Assembly (NCBI RefSeq): GCF_024166365.1
Contig: NC_064820.1
Location: 85,388,001-85,452,000, forward strand
Length of the DNA stretch: 64,000 bases
Direction of reading: 5' to 3'
DNA from: Elephas maximus indicus
Lineage: Eukaryota; Chordata; Mammalia; Proboscidea; Elephantidae
The first letter of the stretch is position 1. Every line of letters starts with the position of its first letter. The notes beneath the pieces are model-generated. The model made no database searches and had not been told where the DNA came from. It was given only the letters and a program-made list of their open reading frames with translations. The translations under genes and the position numbers were made by a program. Below are positions 9,735-22,243 of the stretch, piece after piece.

Positions 9735-11830
9735 TTTTTTAGTTTTCTTGTTATTGAAAATATACACAGCATAATATACACCAATTCAACAATTTCTAAA
9801 TGTACAATTCAGTTACATTGATTACAGTCTTTGAGCTATGCAACCATTCTCACTCTCCTTTCCCTGAATTTTTCCACCCCCGTTAACATAAACTCACTGC
9901 CCCCTAAATTTTCTATCTAACCTTTCGAGTTACTGTTGTCAATTTGATCCTATATAGGCAATTCTTTAAAACAAGATAATGCTCAAGGCAGACATTCTTT
10001 ACTAATTAAGCTAAACTGTTGTTTGGTTTAAAGAAGACTCGGAATTTATATTTGGTTTAAGGTTTAAAGGTTGTCTCAAGACAATAATTTCAGGAGTTCT
10101 CCAGTTTTCATAGCTCCAGAAAGTCTGGATTCCATGAGATTTGAAATTCTGTTCCTTATATTCCCCTTTCTCATCAGGGTTCTTCTATAGAATCTTTTTA
10201 AAAATGTTTTATTTATTTTTGCTTTTGTTGAGAATATACACAGCAAAACACATACCAATTTGACAGTTTCTACATGAACAGTTCAGTGACATTGATTACA
10301 TTCTTCAAGTTATGCAACTATTCTCACCCTGCTTTTCTGAGTCGTTCCTCCCCCACTAACATAAACTCACTGCCCACTAAGGATCCTAACTCATCTTTTG
10401 AGTTGCTACTGTTAATTTGATCCCATAAGATAGATCTTAAAAGAGCACAATGCTCAAGGCAGACACTCTTTACTAGTTAACCTATTGGGTTTTTTTTTTT
10501 TTGGTTTGGTTTGGTTTTTAAAATATTGTGTTTTGGGTGAAAATTTACATAGCAAATTAGGTTCCCATTTAATAATTTTTATACAACTTGTTCATTGACT
10601 TTAGTTACATTACAATGTGTCAACATTCTCATTATTTCTATTCTTTTTGTTCTGTTTCCTTTAATCTAGCTTCCCTGCTCCTCCTTAGCTCATCTTTGTT
10701 TTAGAGTAAATGGTGACTCTTTGGTTTCATTTAGTTGATTATTTAAGGTAACACAGTATTCTTGGATGATATTGTTTGTTTTATAAGCCAGTTTATTATT
10801 CGCATGAAAGGTGACCATCAAGAGTGGCTTCAGCTCCAAGTTCAAAGGGCATCTTAGGTTGATAGTCTCAGGGGTTCCTCCAGTCTTTATCGATCCAGTA
10901 AGTCAGGGTTTTGTTTTTTTTTTTAGGAGTTTGAGTTTTGTTCTACATTTTTCTCCCATTCTAACTGCAACCTTCTCTTGTGTCCCTACTCAGAAATGTT
11001 GGTAGTGGTAGCCAGGCACCATCCACTTCTGGCCTCGGGCCATATGAGGCCATGGTTCACGTAGGCTATTGGTCCTGTGGACTAGTTTCTTTTTTGAGTC
11101 TTTGATTTCTTCATTCTCTTTTGCTCCAGAAGAGTACAGACCAATAGTTGTATCTTAAATGACCGCTCACAAGCTTTTAAAACCCCAGATGCTATCCACC
11201 AAACTAGGATGCAGAAATTATCTTTATGAACTCTGTTATGCTAATTAACCAAGTTGTCTCACAGGACTATGGTTCCAAGCCTTCAAACCCAGTAAACCAA
11301 TCCCACGAGGTTTGGTATTCATAACTGTGGTTTGAAGTTTAAAGATTATCTTAGGACAATAGTTTTGAGGGTTCATTGAGGCTCCATGGCTCCAAAAAGG
11401 CTGGATTTCATGAGAATTTGAAATTCTGTTCTGTATTTTCCCCCTTCTGATCAGGATTCTTCTAAAGAATCTTTGATCAAAATGTTCATTAATGGTAGCT
11501 GGGCACCATCCAGTTCTTCTGCTCTCATGGCAAAAGAAGCAGTGGTTAATGAAGGCAATTAGCCACACTTTGCATTTCTTCCTCCCATTCTTGACACTCC
11601 TTCTTCCTCTGTTGCTTCAGGTCAGTAGACACCAATTGTTGTACCTAGAATGGCTGCTTGACAGCTTTTAAGACCCCAGGCACTATGCAATAAACTAGAA
11701 AGTTGAACAGAAGCACTAAACATGTTATTTGGTCAATAAGCTGGGATTTCCCATGAAACCATGACCCTAAATCTTAAACCAAGGAAACAAATCCCTTGAG
11801 ATGTTGGGTTGTACATAATAAGCCTCAGAA
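9735..11830 (-). mobile_element. L1 3'UTR, reverse, with an internal tandem copy
   Basis: This is the inverted 3'UTR of an afrotherian L1. The motifs 'TTTGGGTGAAAATTTACATA' (10,533) and 'GCTTTTAAAACCCCAGATGC' (11,173) are the reverse of the 'CTTTCACCTAAAGCACAATA' and 'GGGGTCTTAAAAGCTTG' seen in the plus L1 at 45,512-48,668. A block is present twice, about 460 bases apart (9,740-10,010 and 10,200-10,480, both containing 'AACATAAACTCACTGCC'). Either two insertions or a tandem duplication could explain this. Confidence 0.65.
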
Positions 11831-12726
11831 GTTGTTCTTATTTATTTTTTGTTGCTGCTGTAAGTATATCTATCACACAACTTTTGTCAATTCAACTTTT
11901 CACAGGTGTACAACTTATTGACAGCAATTACATTAATTAGCTGTGCAACCCTACGCTTAATCAATGAGATTTTTCCATCGCCATGAACTGAAACTCAGTA
12001 ATCCATAAGCAATAACTGTCCCCCCTTCCTCCTCTCTCCCACTCTTGGTAATGGTAACCACTAATAAAATTTGGCCTCTATATATTTGCCTGTTCCTGTC
12101 TTTTTATATAACTGAAGTCATACAGTGTTTGTCCTTTTGTGATTGACTTGTTTCAGTCAGCATGATGTCTTCAAGGTCCATCCATATTGTAACATGTATC
12201 AAGACTTCATTTACTGGCTGAGTAATATTCCATTGTACAAATGTACCATATTTTGTTCATTCATTTGTTAGTGAGCATTTAGGTTGCTTCTACCTTTTGG
12301 CTGTTGTGAGCACTGCTGCAATGAACACTGGTGTACGTGTCTCTGAGCCTCTTTTTTCTTTTGGGTATATACCTAGGAGTGGAAGTGCTGTGTCATATGG
12401 TAGTTCTATATTTAGTTTTTTGAGGAACTGTCACAGTGTTTTCCACAATGGCTATACCATTTTGCATTTCCACCAGCAATGGATAAGGGCTCCAATTTCC
12501 CCATCCTCACCAAGATTTGTTATTTTCTGATTTTTTTATCTTAGCCATTCTAGTGGGAGTGAAATAGTATTTCATAGCAGTTTGATTTGCATTTCTCTTG
12601 TCATTAATGACATCGAGAATCTTTTCCAGTATTTGGTGGTCATTTGAATGCCCTCTTTGTTGAAATGTCTATTCAAGTCTTTTGCCCATTTTATGATTGG
12701 GCTATTTGTCTTTTTGTCATTAAGTC

Positions 12727-12763
<37 letters not shown>

Positions 12764-13740
12764 TTTAGATTCTTATCAGATTTTTTTTTTTAATAGGGCT
12801 TTCTCCCAGTTGGTAGCTTATATTTACTTTTTTTCTTTTTTTTTTTTTGGTGAAGTCTTCTGATGAACAAAGTTTTTAACTTTCATGTGGTCCCACTTAT
12901 TTATTTTTGTCTTTTGCTGCTTGTAGTTTTGTTATTATATTAGATAATTCATTGTTAAAACCTAAGCCCAACAGCCTTGCCCCTGTATTTTCTTTAAAGA
13001 GTTTTACTGTTAATTTCCACATGTAGGTCCTTAATCCATTTTGAATTTGTTTTTGTGTATGTTGTGAAGCATGGATCCTGTTTCATTTTTCTGCATGTGA
13101 AAATGCAATTTTCCCAACACCGTTTATTGAAGAGACTCTTCTTTCCCAATTGAATGCACTTAGCATCCTTGTCAAAAATCATTTGGCCATATGTGTGGGT
13201 TTATCTCTAGACTCTCAATTCTATTCCACTGGTTTATGTGTCTATTGTTATACTAGTACCAGGCTGTTTTGATTACTGTCGCTGTATGTTTTAAAATTAG
13301 CAAGTGTGAGTCCTCCTATTTGTTCTTCTCTTTCAACATTGCTTTAGCTATTGAGGCCTCTTGCTATTCTGTATGAAGCTGAGGATCGGTTCTTCTCATT
13401 CTGTAAAGAAGGCTGTTTGAATTTTGATCAGGATTGTGTTGAATCTGTAGATCGCTTTGGGTAGTATTGACGTCTTAGCAATATTAAGTCTTCCAGTCTA
13501 CGCCCATGGCACATCTTTCTATTTATTTAAGTCTTCTTTAATCTCTTTCAGCAGTGTTTTATAATTTTTACTGTATAAATTCTTCACATTCCTGGTTAAA
13601 TTTATTCCTAAGTATTTTCTTCTCTTAGATGCTATTGTAAATCGAATCATTCCCTAATTTCCCTTTCTGATTTCTTATTACTGGTGTCCAGAAACCCAAT
13701 TGATTTTTGTTTGTTGACCTTGTACCTAGCAACTTTGCTA
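11831..13740 (-). mobile_element. L1 ORF2 3' half, reverse, decayed
   Basis: This is the classical inverted L1 ORF2 3' end, with landmarks 'TGGCTGAGTAATATTCCATT', 'TATATACCTAGGAGTGG', 'TTTGCCCATTTTATGATTGG' and 'CAACTTTGCTAAATTCCC'. It is 5' truncated near 13,740, where copy A unique sequence resumes. No usable frame remains. Together with 9,735-11,830 it forms one minus-strand insertion of about 4 kb that copy B lacks. Confidence 0.75.
12731..12758. repeat. (AT)n microsatellite
   Basis: About fourteen uninterrupted AT units inside the minus-strand L1. Confidence 0.95.
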
Positions 13741-13998
13741 AATTCCCCTATTAGGAAAGCATAAAAAAATTGCATAAATTTGTACTAAGTATGTGACTAC
13801 CAGGAAGCCGATAAAAAATCAGGTTATCTTATGTTATCTTTTTTTATGTTATCTTGTGAACTGGCTCCAACCCTCCGAACAACTCCCAAACCTGGTTATT
13901 TGACTTTTTGATCTTTTGGATGATGAATGCATAAGGGCTTACTCTGACACTCCTTCCAAGAATCTTCAGTGATTACATTGTGAACATAGCAATGTGAT

Positions 13999-14497
13999 TG
14001 TCATGGATTGAATTGTGTCCCCCCAAAATATGTGTCAGCTTGGTTAGGTCATGATTCCCAGTATTGTGTAGTTGTCTTCCATTTTGTGATCGTAATTTTA
14101 TGTTAAAGAGGATTAGAGTGGGATTGTAACACTGTTACTAAGGTCACATTCCTGATCCAACATAAAGGAAGTTTCTTTGGCGTGTGGCGTGCATCACCTT
14201 TTATCTTACAAGAGATAAAAGGAAAAGGAAGCAAGCAGAGAGTGGGGGGCCTCATACCACTAAGAAAGCAGTGCCGGGAGCAGAGCGCTTCGTTTGGACC
14301 CGGAGTCCCTGCACAGAGAAGCTCCTAGTCTGGAGAAAGATTGATGAGAAGGCCGACAGAGGGAGAAAGCCTCCCCTGGAGCTGATGCCTTGAATTTGGA
14401 CTTTTAGCCTACTCCACTGTGGAGAAATAAATTTCTCTTTGTTAAACTCATCCACTTGTGATATTTCTGTTAATGGTAGCAGTAGATGACAAAGACA
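13999..14497 (+). mobile_element. MaLR-type solo LTR
   Basis: Begins TGTCATGGATTGAATTGTGT and ends near GTAGATGACAAAGACA, so it has TG...CA ends. It contains 'AAATAAATTTCTCTTTGTTA' near the polyadenylation region. It interrupts sequence shared by copies A and B: 'GTGATTACATTGTGAACA' lies on its left and 'GAAGCTCTTACAAGAACC' on its right, while in copy B these are joined at about 48,995-49,060. No clear target duplication was found. It is non-coding. Confidence 0.65.
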
Positions 14498-14740
14498 CTG
14501 TCCTAAGAACACAGATAGAAGCTCTTACAAGAACCAATATTAAGTAATGGTATTTGGTACAAAAGGACTTTGGGTTATCAGCCGTTGGTGACTTTTCCTA
14601 CTTAATCAAAAACAGTCTTAACACCAATGAGAATTCTTGATATGTAGGTTTAGATCATGACTTCATGGGCATGCTATGTATTCTTCTTTCACCATTGTGA
14701 CTTTGCAATCCATTTCTGTTTTTAGGGTTAGTAAAATCAG

Positions 14741-14937
14741 TGGGTCTTAGTCCGCCAGAACTGCCCCATAGGGTTTCCAAGGCTGTAATCTTCACAGAAG
14801 CAGGCTGCCATATCTTTTTCCCATAGAGTGGCTAGTGAGTTGGAACTGCCAACCTTTTGGCTAGTAGCCAAGTGCTTAACCACTGCACCAGTGTCGCTAT
14901 GAGTCAGAATCAACTTGAAAGCAACAAGTTTGGTTTA
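14741..14937 (-). mobile_element. Rearranged AfroSINE, inverted junction
   Basis: 14,741-14,890 is the body and head of an AfroSINE in reverse (AGAACTGCCCCATAGGGTTT ... TTAACCACTGCACCAG). It is followed directly by a SINE tail in forward orientation (GTCGCTATGAGTCAGAATCA, 14,892-14,937). The two halves therefore face each other. Confidence 0.7.
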
Positions 14938-15093
14938 GTATGCCAGAGCCCACCATAAAGCTGTTTTCCTCCATAGTCCAAAAATTCTGGTTCCCTGCTC
15001 TCTGTACTTGCGTCACTCTTAGGAACAACATCTACTTCTTAATCATTTAATAACACATCGTGATCACAAATGGATAGTTACAAATAATCTTAA

Positions 15094-15168
15094 GGAGCCC
15101 TGGTGGCTCAGTGGCTAAGTGCTCTGCTGCTAATCAAAAGGTAAGTGGTTCGAACCCACCAGCCAGCC
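15094..15168 (+). mobile_element. AfroSINE head only
   Basis: Contains just the tRNA-derived head: GGAGCCCTGGTGGCTCAGTG with the A box, and GTGGTTCGAACCCACCAGCC with an intact B box. The RTE-derived tail is missing. The A and B boxes could in principle bind RNA polymerase III factors, but this is not a tRNA gene. Confidence 0.8.
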
Positions 15169-16965
15169 TTAAACTTTCACTTTTCCATATGACTGGAGAA
15201 ATCATTTGCCTTGTTCACAGACTTTCAGAAAGTTATCATGGGAGTGAGGGAGGAGTATATCATTTTTTATTTTTTTGGCTCAATTCTGCAAGGTTTATAA
15301 TAAAACAATTTATATTTTAATCTGGTATCAAATCAAAGACATTGACAAATGTCTTCATGGAGGCCTCAAGAGACATTTCACATCTTTTATTTCTAACGTG
15401 ATAGGAAAAAAAAGTTTTTTTTTTGCTCCAAATCATTTCTGTCTGATAATTACATTTTTTACTCAGCTAGTCAGACATATTGGATTAGCTTATCAATAGT
15501 GATTTTCCATGAGCCTACATTTTCTCCCCATAGTAATAAATGATTTGCAGTGGAAAATACAATTTGAACAAGACAGACTTAAAACAAGGTCTCGAATCCC
15601 TATATATGACATATTTGAATGTTATCATTCCACATTTTTTGTTTGTAGATTATGAAATATATACAACATGCACCCAACTTTACAAGTAGGCATTTGAATT
15701 CTTATTTTTCCTCATCTTATCAACTTCTTTTTTCCTATTAATATTCATTTTCATGCATTCCCCTCCCCAATGAAAAATCTCTACCTGTATTATGGACCTC
15801 CCCTTTTTTGCTATATGAAACACGTTTGTACGGTTGCTCAAAGGGAAGCACAGTCCATACCCTTTTAACCATGGGACTATTGGCTTTTTTCCCAAACAAA
15901 ATCTTATGATGAGCTGCTTTATGGTGTGAATTTAATTTATAATGCCAAATTATAGCATTTACTTTTTAGCAAATCAATAGCAAGACCACAGAGCCTCTTT
16001 TAATTGGCCCAAATATGATATCAGCAGTTGTAGTTGGCCTTAGCCTGTAATTTATATCTGTATTTGTTTTGGCTATGAAGTGTGGAGAACATTCTGACTC
16101 ATGCCCATTCTCATAGGTACTTCGTAGCTTGCCTTTCTGGATACTTTTCATTTAAACGGATGGAGGATAAAGATTTATTCTGAGGTCTGTATAAAAATGA
16201 ATTATCTGGTAGCACAAGTATCAATTCTTTGGTGATCTCTGGAATATTTCTATAATACACGTTTGAGGGCTCAGATTTTTTTTTGTCATAGTCTTAATGT
16301 AAAATTCTAATCAAACATTTGCAAATCTCCACAGAAACTCCTTAGAACCTTAAGGTTCTGCAAAACTCAGTTTGAAAGCCAGAGATCTAGAATACTCAGA
16401 CCATTGGGAAAAGAAATGGTATTTGTTGTTCAGGTGTCTTAGGCTTAAACAGGCAAGGTCTATCTCTCATCTGACTGTAGTGTGTTTTTGTTGGTAGAGA
16501 ATTAATGCTTTAAATTTATATAGCATCTTTAATTAAAAAGCCCCAAGTTAATAAATGATGATAACAGCTACTGTTTTGATGGTCTAGGGCCAATCCTTAT
16601 GGGTAAATGTAATCACAAGTGTGTACCATATAATTATTTAGGTGTTTCTACTTTAAGGTGTACATTTAAGTGATGAGCTAGCGATCGCTGCTCTGCTTTC
16701 TGTTTTCATTCTTAAATATTTTTTATGCCACTGATGTCAAACAAGTTGAGAAGTTTGGAGATTCACATGAATTCCTATTCAATAAAATATTTTTAATTAA
16801 ATTTTTAAAAATATGTCTTTTTATGCATGCTTTTCACACTTCGACTAGTAAATATCAATAATTATTAAATTTAATTAAACCTTCAATAAAAAGAGTGGGC
16901 ACGTTAAATATTTTGAAGCCTCATTTCTGGTACTCTTTTTTTCCCTCAAAGAAAGCAAACAAATA
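15169..16965. other. Unassigned AT-rich stretch
   Basis: About 1.8 kb with no repeat family, exon or RNA gene that I can name. Only short chance reading frames and T-rich tracts are seen. Confidence 0.5.
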
Positions 16966-16977
16966 TTTATGATGGTA

Positions 16978-17173
16978 CAAACCAAAAAGATCCATTGCCG
17001 TTGAGTCAATTTCAACTCATAGCTGCCCTAAAGGACAGTGCAAAACTGCCACATACAGTTTCCTAGGCTATAATCTTTACGCGAGCAAATCGCCAGGTCT
17101 TTTCTCCTTCAGAGCTGCTGATGGGTTCGAACCGCCGAGCTTTCGGTTAGCAGCCAAGCGCCACCAGGGTTCC
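16978..17173 (-). mobile_element. AfroSINE, reverse, with target duplication
   Basis: Runs from the inverted tail (CATTGCCGTTGAGTCAATTT) to the inverted head (GCGCCACCAGGGTTCC). It is flanked by a perfect 12-bp repeat TTTATGATGGTA at 16,966-16,977 and 17,174-17,185. Confidence 0.9.
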
Positions 17174-17312
17174 TTTATGATGGTATTCATTTTCTTTCTT
17201 TAAGTGTCCTGTTCTTTCTAAGAATACTTAGAAATATGAAAAATTATATTTTGTATTTTTGTTCTAATAATGGGAGTTAAAATATTCTTATTCAATCATA
17301 ATGGGTTAATTA

Positions 17313-17477
17313 AAAAAAACCAAATCTAGCGCCGTCGAGTCGATTCCGACTCATAGCGACTCTATAGGACAGAGCACAACTGCCCCATAGAGTTTCCGAG
17401 GAGCACCTGGCAGATTTGAACTGCCGACTCTTTGGTTAGCAGCCGTAGCACTTAACCACTAAGCCACCAAGGTTTCC
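17313..17477 (-). mobile_element. AfroSINE, reverse, with target duplication
   Basis: Short-body subtype: the tail GCGCCGTCGAGTCGATTCCG, then GAGTTTCCGAGGAGCACCTG, then the inverted head. It is flanked by AATGGGTTAATTA (17,300-17,312) and AATGGATTAATTA (17,478-17,490). Confidence 0.9.
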
Positions 17478-17490
17478 AATGGATTAATTA

Positions 17491-18174
17491 GAGTACTAGA
17501 AAAAAGGGAATGCTTTTTTTACAGAATATACAGTGAATATATATATATATATATTTTATACTGTATAGGCAAGTCTGTGGGGAAATAAGCTCTCTCACAT
17601 ATTATTATTCCTGAGAGTGCAAATTGATGTAATCCTTATGGAGGGCAAAAGTACCAATGCATTTTACCCTTTGATCCAGGAATTACACTTCTGAGAATTT
17701 ATACTACAGATAAACTTATGTACACATAAAAAATCAAGTACACATGATGTCAGCTGTATACACTGCCTCTAAGAAATTATTATTTATTGGAATAACTAGG
17801 CTAGCTAATATCAGAAATTCACATCTAATTCTTTCTAATCTTTCCCTTCTTGGTTTTGAATCCAAAGCATCTGGAGTCCCTGGCAATGCTAAATTTTTTT
17901 TTAAAAAAAGAGGATTACTACTCAGGAATCATGTACTGTTTGTAGAATTGCCTTTGTACAGGTGACAGATCTTGAGGTAAGCATCTGAGCATTAAATACA
18001 AGAAAAATTCTCTATTTTCATGTTCGTTCCGCTTTTTGACACTTCTGGCAAATTGCTGTGGCTTAGAGAACCCTAGAAATTTGAGTTTGAGAGTTCAGGT
18101 CAGTACTTCCTGCTTTGCTGGCACCATGTTAGCCATCCATAAAGTTCTCAGGCATTAGGGAAGGGACAGATTTC
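17491..18174. other. Unassigned stretch
   Basis: AT-rich, with a short (AT)n run at about 17,538-17,554. No feature recognised. Confidence 0.5.
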
Positions 18175-18360
18175 CCAAGTACTTTCATACACATTTTGTT
18201 GCTTCACATGCAACCTATGAATGACATGTAACTGTAATTACTGTCCCATTGTACTGGTGTGGAAATTTAGGCAAAAAAGTTAAAAGACCTTCCCAAGGTG
18301 ACATGGATTATGTAGCAGGAGAGCCAGGTCTTAAGCCTAGATCTGCTGACTGTTCACTAA
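18175..18360 (-). mobile_element. MIR-like old SINE, reverse
   Basis: Resembles inverted MIR: 'GACCTTCCCAAGGTGACATG' (the 'cttgcccaaggtcac' block), then 'GAGAGCCAGGTCTTAAGCCT' and 'GACTGTTCACTA'. Diverged and partial. Confidence 0.5.
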
Positions 18361-19984
18361 ATTCCAGATCTTTAGAGGATATATTGTCACCTCCTGCCTG
18401 AAGTGCTAAATGCCTTAGCCCTGTGGGGTCTGTGAAAAGAAAGCAAATCAGCAAAAAGGGCCCTGGGGTAAATAAGATGAGATTGCTATTCTCTTCCAGG
18501 CAGCACTTAATCATGAGAAGTTATGGAAAAGTCATCCCTAAAAGTCTCTAAAAATAGGCTAATATTTAAAATAAATACAAGAAAAGTTTTACACTCAATG
18601 GAAGTCTAGGAATCATTTTATAATAAGTTCCACATGTAGGCTTTTGAAAGACATGGCTTAATATGGTAAACAGAATGTCCCCATTGAATGGTAGTAATCC
18701 GAATTTTTTTTGGAAAGTACAACTTCATTATTGGTTGTTGAAATAAGAATCAAATGAAGTGTTCTTCATTTTCATCACTTTTGGGTAAGTCCATCAGGAC
18801 TGAATTCTACCTTTACATTGGGATAAACAAGGATATATAATTAACTTCATATCTTCTGTGCTAATATAAGGGATCAGTATCGGAGAGATTTTTAAAACAG
18901 TAGCTCATCTAAGAAACCTTTTCTCTTTGTCTTAAAATTTTATGGTATGGTTTTGGATTGTGAGGTATCTTTTTTAGGGGTTGGTTCTATGGGTTCTTTC
19001 ATTTTACTCAACAATATAATTCTTTTGTCATTTTTTAGCACATAACAGTCAATACTAGAAGGAGTTGGCAACAGTCAATGCCAAGCACCAGGGAGAAACC
19101 AGCCTGGAATGTTAATTTGACACAGAAGATCCACAAAGTACAAACCTACATATGGATATGCAGAAGTGTTCTCTGAAATTAGGCCGAGTTCCTTCTGAGG
19201 GCCTGTAACTACTGAATGTGAATGTCAAGGTTAAAAGGTTTGACAGCAAAAAGGAAGAAGGTGGTGTGTTGTATTTTCTGTTTCAAGTGAAGTGGATTCT
19301 TTCCTCATGTGTTATTAATTCCCACTTGAAAATGGTGGCCTCAGCATTTCTGTGGTTCATACTTTCCTTTCTAGTTTCTTTGGACGTGGTGCCAGAAAAA
19401 TAATTTGCAAACTTTGTGTGCATGCTTTCACGTTTGAGGGCAAGTAAGGCCCTAGGATGCTTCGTGGTAGTTGTCAGGCTTTTTGGGTTTAAAGCTTGCA
19501 GTACTTAGCGCCTGCCTCCATTGTAGTCCCTGTTCCTTTGCTAAAGCATCAGCCTCTGTTTGGAAGCAGCTTCTTCCATTCCAAACAAGAGGCTCAGTAA
19601 TCAGGTAAAACAACAGCTTCGGTTTTTTCTCCATTTTTTATAGAATAAATGGAAGTACTCATTCTGGGTTAACTTCACTGTGGTGTTCAAGGGATAATAG
19701 AATTAACTCAGTGATTAGATTTTTTTCCATGTTTCAAGCCTACAAATAGCAGTTGGAATGACATTTGAAGCCATATACAATTGTTTACGTAATTGAAACA
19801 CAATAGGTTACCTATGATTTTACTTAATATTTCCTAAATTCACATATCTTTCACCTGCAAATGACCCTAGAATTACTGTATAGAGATATAATAAAGTCTG
19901 TTTGTGCTGCTTAGAATCACAAGGACGAGCAAGCACTGATTAACGTGAAGATAGTCATAGAATGTATTAGAAAAGTGAAGTGAG
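18361..19984. other. Unassigned stretch
   Basis: No exon, RNA gene or identifiable repeat was recognised here. Reading frames are short and look accidental. Confidence 0.5.
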
Positions 19985-20155
19985 GTGGTGAAAAGAACTC
20001 GCATCAGATAGACACAAGTTTAAAGTCAAGTCCCACCACCTACATAATCTAGGCAAGTTTTTGGAGTAATAACTACCTTGTGCAGATTAGAGAAAATACT
20101 TGTGAGGTGTCTGGCTCAAGGGCCAACATTTGGTAGGGTCTCACTAAAATGAAAA
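19985..20155 (+). mobile_element. MIR-like old SINE
   Basis: Weak forward MIR resemblance: 'GTGGTGAAAAGAACTCGCA', 'AATCTAGGCAAGTTTTTGGA', then 'GTGTCTGGCTCAAGGGCCAA'. Diverged. Confidence 0.4.
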
Positions 20156-20349
20156 CTGCCATATCTGGTCTTGAGGAATAAATACTTAGACTATGATTCT
20201 AAAACCATTTTATTTTTATAAAAGGCAGAGAATTTTATTTTAAACCTGCAGCGTAAATATGAAAACAAATAAATATTAACAATGTCTTAGAGGGAAAATC
20301 TGGTTGTAAGCACAAACCTAGATTCCTACAGCACATGGCAGCAATTTGA

Positions 20350-20930
20350 AAGGTGGCGCCATCAGTCAGGGTCCAGGTAGGAAAACAGAAACAGTTATTT
20401 TAATATGGATAAATTTAATACAGGGAACTAGTAGTCACAAAAGGGATGGGAGAGCTGAGAGGGCAATCAGAGGTCAGTGAGGCAATCCGAGTTTATCAAC
20501 AGCAGGAACTGCAACTACTCCCACAACCAGAGGGGCAGAAGGAAGAGGAGGTGATGTAGCCAGAGCTTAGGCACTGGGGAACCTCGAGGGAGATGGAACC
20601 ATGGCCAAGACTCACCCCCTGCCAGGGTTGCCAGGAGCAGAGAGAAGGGAGGAGAAATACCATGATTTCTCCACTTCTCACTCTCCAGTCTCTAATAGTG
20701 GCTTCCCCAACTAGAAACCAGTTGTCAAAGAGCCTGGGAAATGCACAGCGCAGGGCTCAGCTTAGAGCAGAGCAGAACAGCGGAAATGGCAGGGATTGGA
20801 TCTGAGAGCAAATCGACAAGTAACTAGCAGAGGGGCAGTGACGTTATTCTCAGAGGAATTTTTTGCATGAGCTGGGACAGAATTGCAATTTTGCTTTTTT
20901 CCTTTCCTTTCCATGACAGCCCTTCCTTAC
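20350..20930. repeat. Probable old interspersed repeat, family unknown
   Basis: The stretch beginning 'CATCAGTCAGGGTCCAGGTA' and containing 'AATTTAATACAGGGAACTAG' and 'GAGGGGCAGAAGGAAGAGGA' resembles a mammalian repeat I have seen but cannot name. It is less AT-rich than its surroundings. The short frames inside it (for example 20,593-20,805) look accidental. Confidence 0.3.
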
Positions 20931-20947
20931 AGGATTTTCTAGAGAGT

Positions 20948-21014
20948 TGGGGTTCTACTCTGTTATATACGGTTGTTATGAGTCGAAGGTACTCTATGGC
21001 TTACAACAACAACC
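20948..21014 (+). mobile_element. AfroSINE/RTE tail fragment
   Basis: Only the 3' tail remains: TTCTACTCTGTTATATACGG, GTTGTTATGAGTCGAAGGTA, then ACAACAACAACCG. Confidence 0.65.
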
Positions 21015-22230
21015 GAATCCAAAAAGAAGGAAGGAAGATATCACAAGTCAGGCTACCAGTGGTCAGGTCCAGAGCAGAACGCCATGGCAGGAAAGAAAAA
21101 GGCAAGTAATGTCTTACTAGTCCAAGCAGAAAAAATAAAGTCTTTGTCAATGGCAACAGATTAAAAAAAAAAAAAAAAAATCAATATTAGTGGAACAATA
21201 TGCAACACACTAGAGATGATGGTGCCTTGCACCAGCTGCTGCAAATGGCCAGATTCTGGAGGTGTTTTGAGGGTGGAGCCACCAGGATTTGTGAATTGAC
21301 CTTAGTGTGAGAAGAAGAAAAGAAGAGTGAAAGATGATGCCTAAATTTATTCTGAGGAATTGGAAGTCGCCATTTATCAAGGTGAACAAACTATGAGAAG
21401 AGAATAACTGGAGAAGACAGGAAGAGTTTGGTTTTCCATAAGCTGAATTTTAGATCTGTTTGTTTTCGAAAGGTCCTTTTTGAAACTACCATTTTTTGTT
21501 TATATTTTACGTAATGCAGAAGGGACAGTACTGAAACCAGAGAAATTATAAAGTAAAGGTCTACACATCCAATGGTGAGACCCCCATCCTCCTTCCCTCC
21601 TTTGATTCTGAGAAAGCCAGAAGCCAAGCTTTACTCATTCACCCCTCCAAATTGCGCCACCCAAGAGATTGGTAGATTAATCTTGGGCAACTTAACTAGC
21701 CTGAGACAATTCCCACAAAAACAAACAAACAAACATCACAAAACCCACTAACAATTAGGGATTTCCGCAAGAAATATCTGGGCCCACAATTGGCCCAAAG
21801 TTATTCCGCACAAATTCACAAATTCTGCCCATATACATAGTGCTTCTGATCATATTTCAATGCCAAGCACTATATATGAGCGAATAGCCAAACATCACCA
21901 GACTTAGCCTAGGTACAGTGTTAGGCCCTGAGAGAGTCTGGGGGCCAGGAGACTACATCTGCTTATCATCCTCACGATTCAGGTGAGCTTACTCTGAGTT
22001 TGTCTCTGATAGCTCATAAACTTCCTTTCCAAAACAGTTAGAACTTCCGAAGAAAAGTAAAGCGTTTACTATATAATGGCAGATGTTCTCCAAAAATTAA
22101 TGAAGAAAAAGACCGGGCACCAGATTGGACAAGTGGATGAAGTGCGTAGAAAAATATCAGAACAGATAAATTAGAGACATCCTAAAAGGGATATTAAAGT
22201 ATTATTCTAAGTAAAATTTTTATATTTTTT
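21015..22230. other. Unassigned stretch
   Basis: Holds an A-rich tract (21,161-21,180) and otherwise nothing that I can assign. Confidence 0.5.
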
Positions 22231-22243
22231 ATCATTTAATATA

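Larger units (their letters stand above)
2740..14730 (+). repeat. Duplication copy A (partner of 41,880-49,210)
   Basis: Outside inserted transposons, this stretch aligns in order and orientation with copy B. By-eye anchors are 2,789-2,820 with 41,919-41,950; 3,028-3,050 with 42,157-42,185; 3,660-3,710 with 43,140-43,210; 4,640-4,760 with 44,090-44,235; 5,510-5,575 with 44,935-45,005; 9,563-9,735 with 48,689-48,850; and 13,955-13,998 plus 14,503-14,545 with 48,975-49,075. No exon, RNA gene or known repeat family was recognised in the shared part. Insertions inside A are the MaLR LTR, L1M, AfroSINE, two RTE pieces and a minus-strand L1. Exact limits are uncertain. Confidence 0.65.

Noticed and set aside
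15094-15168. tRNA gene (A and B boxes present)
   Set aside because: The head belongs to AfroSINE; there is no cloverleaf acceptor pairing or terminator in the right place. The same holds for the other SINE heads.
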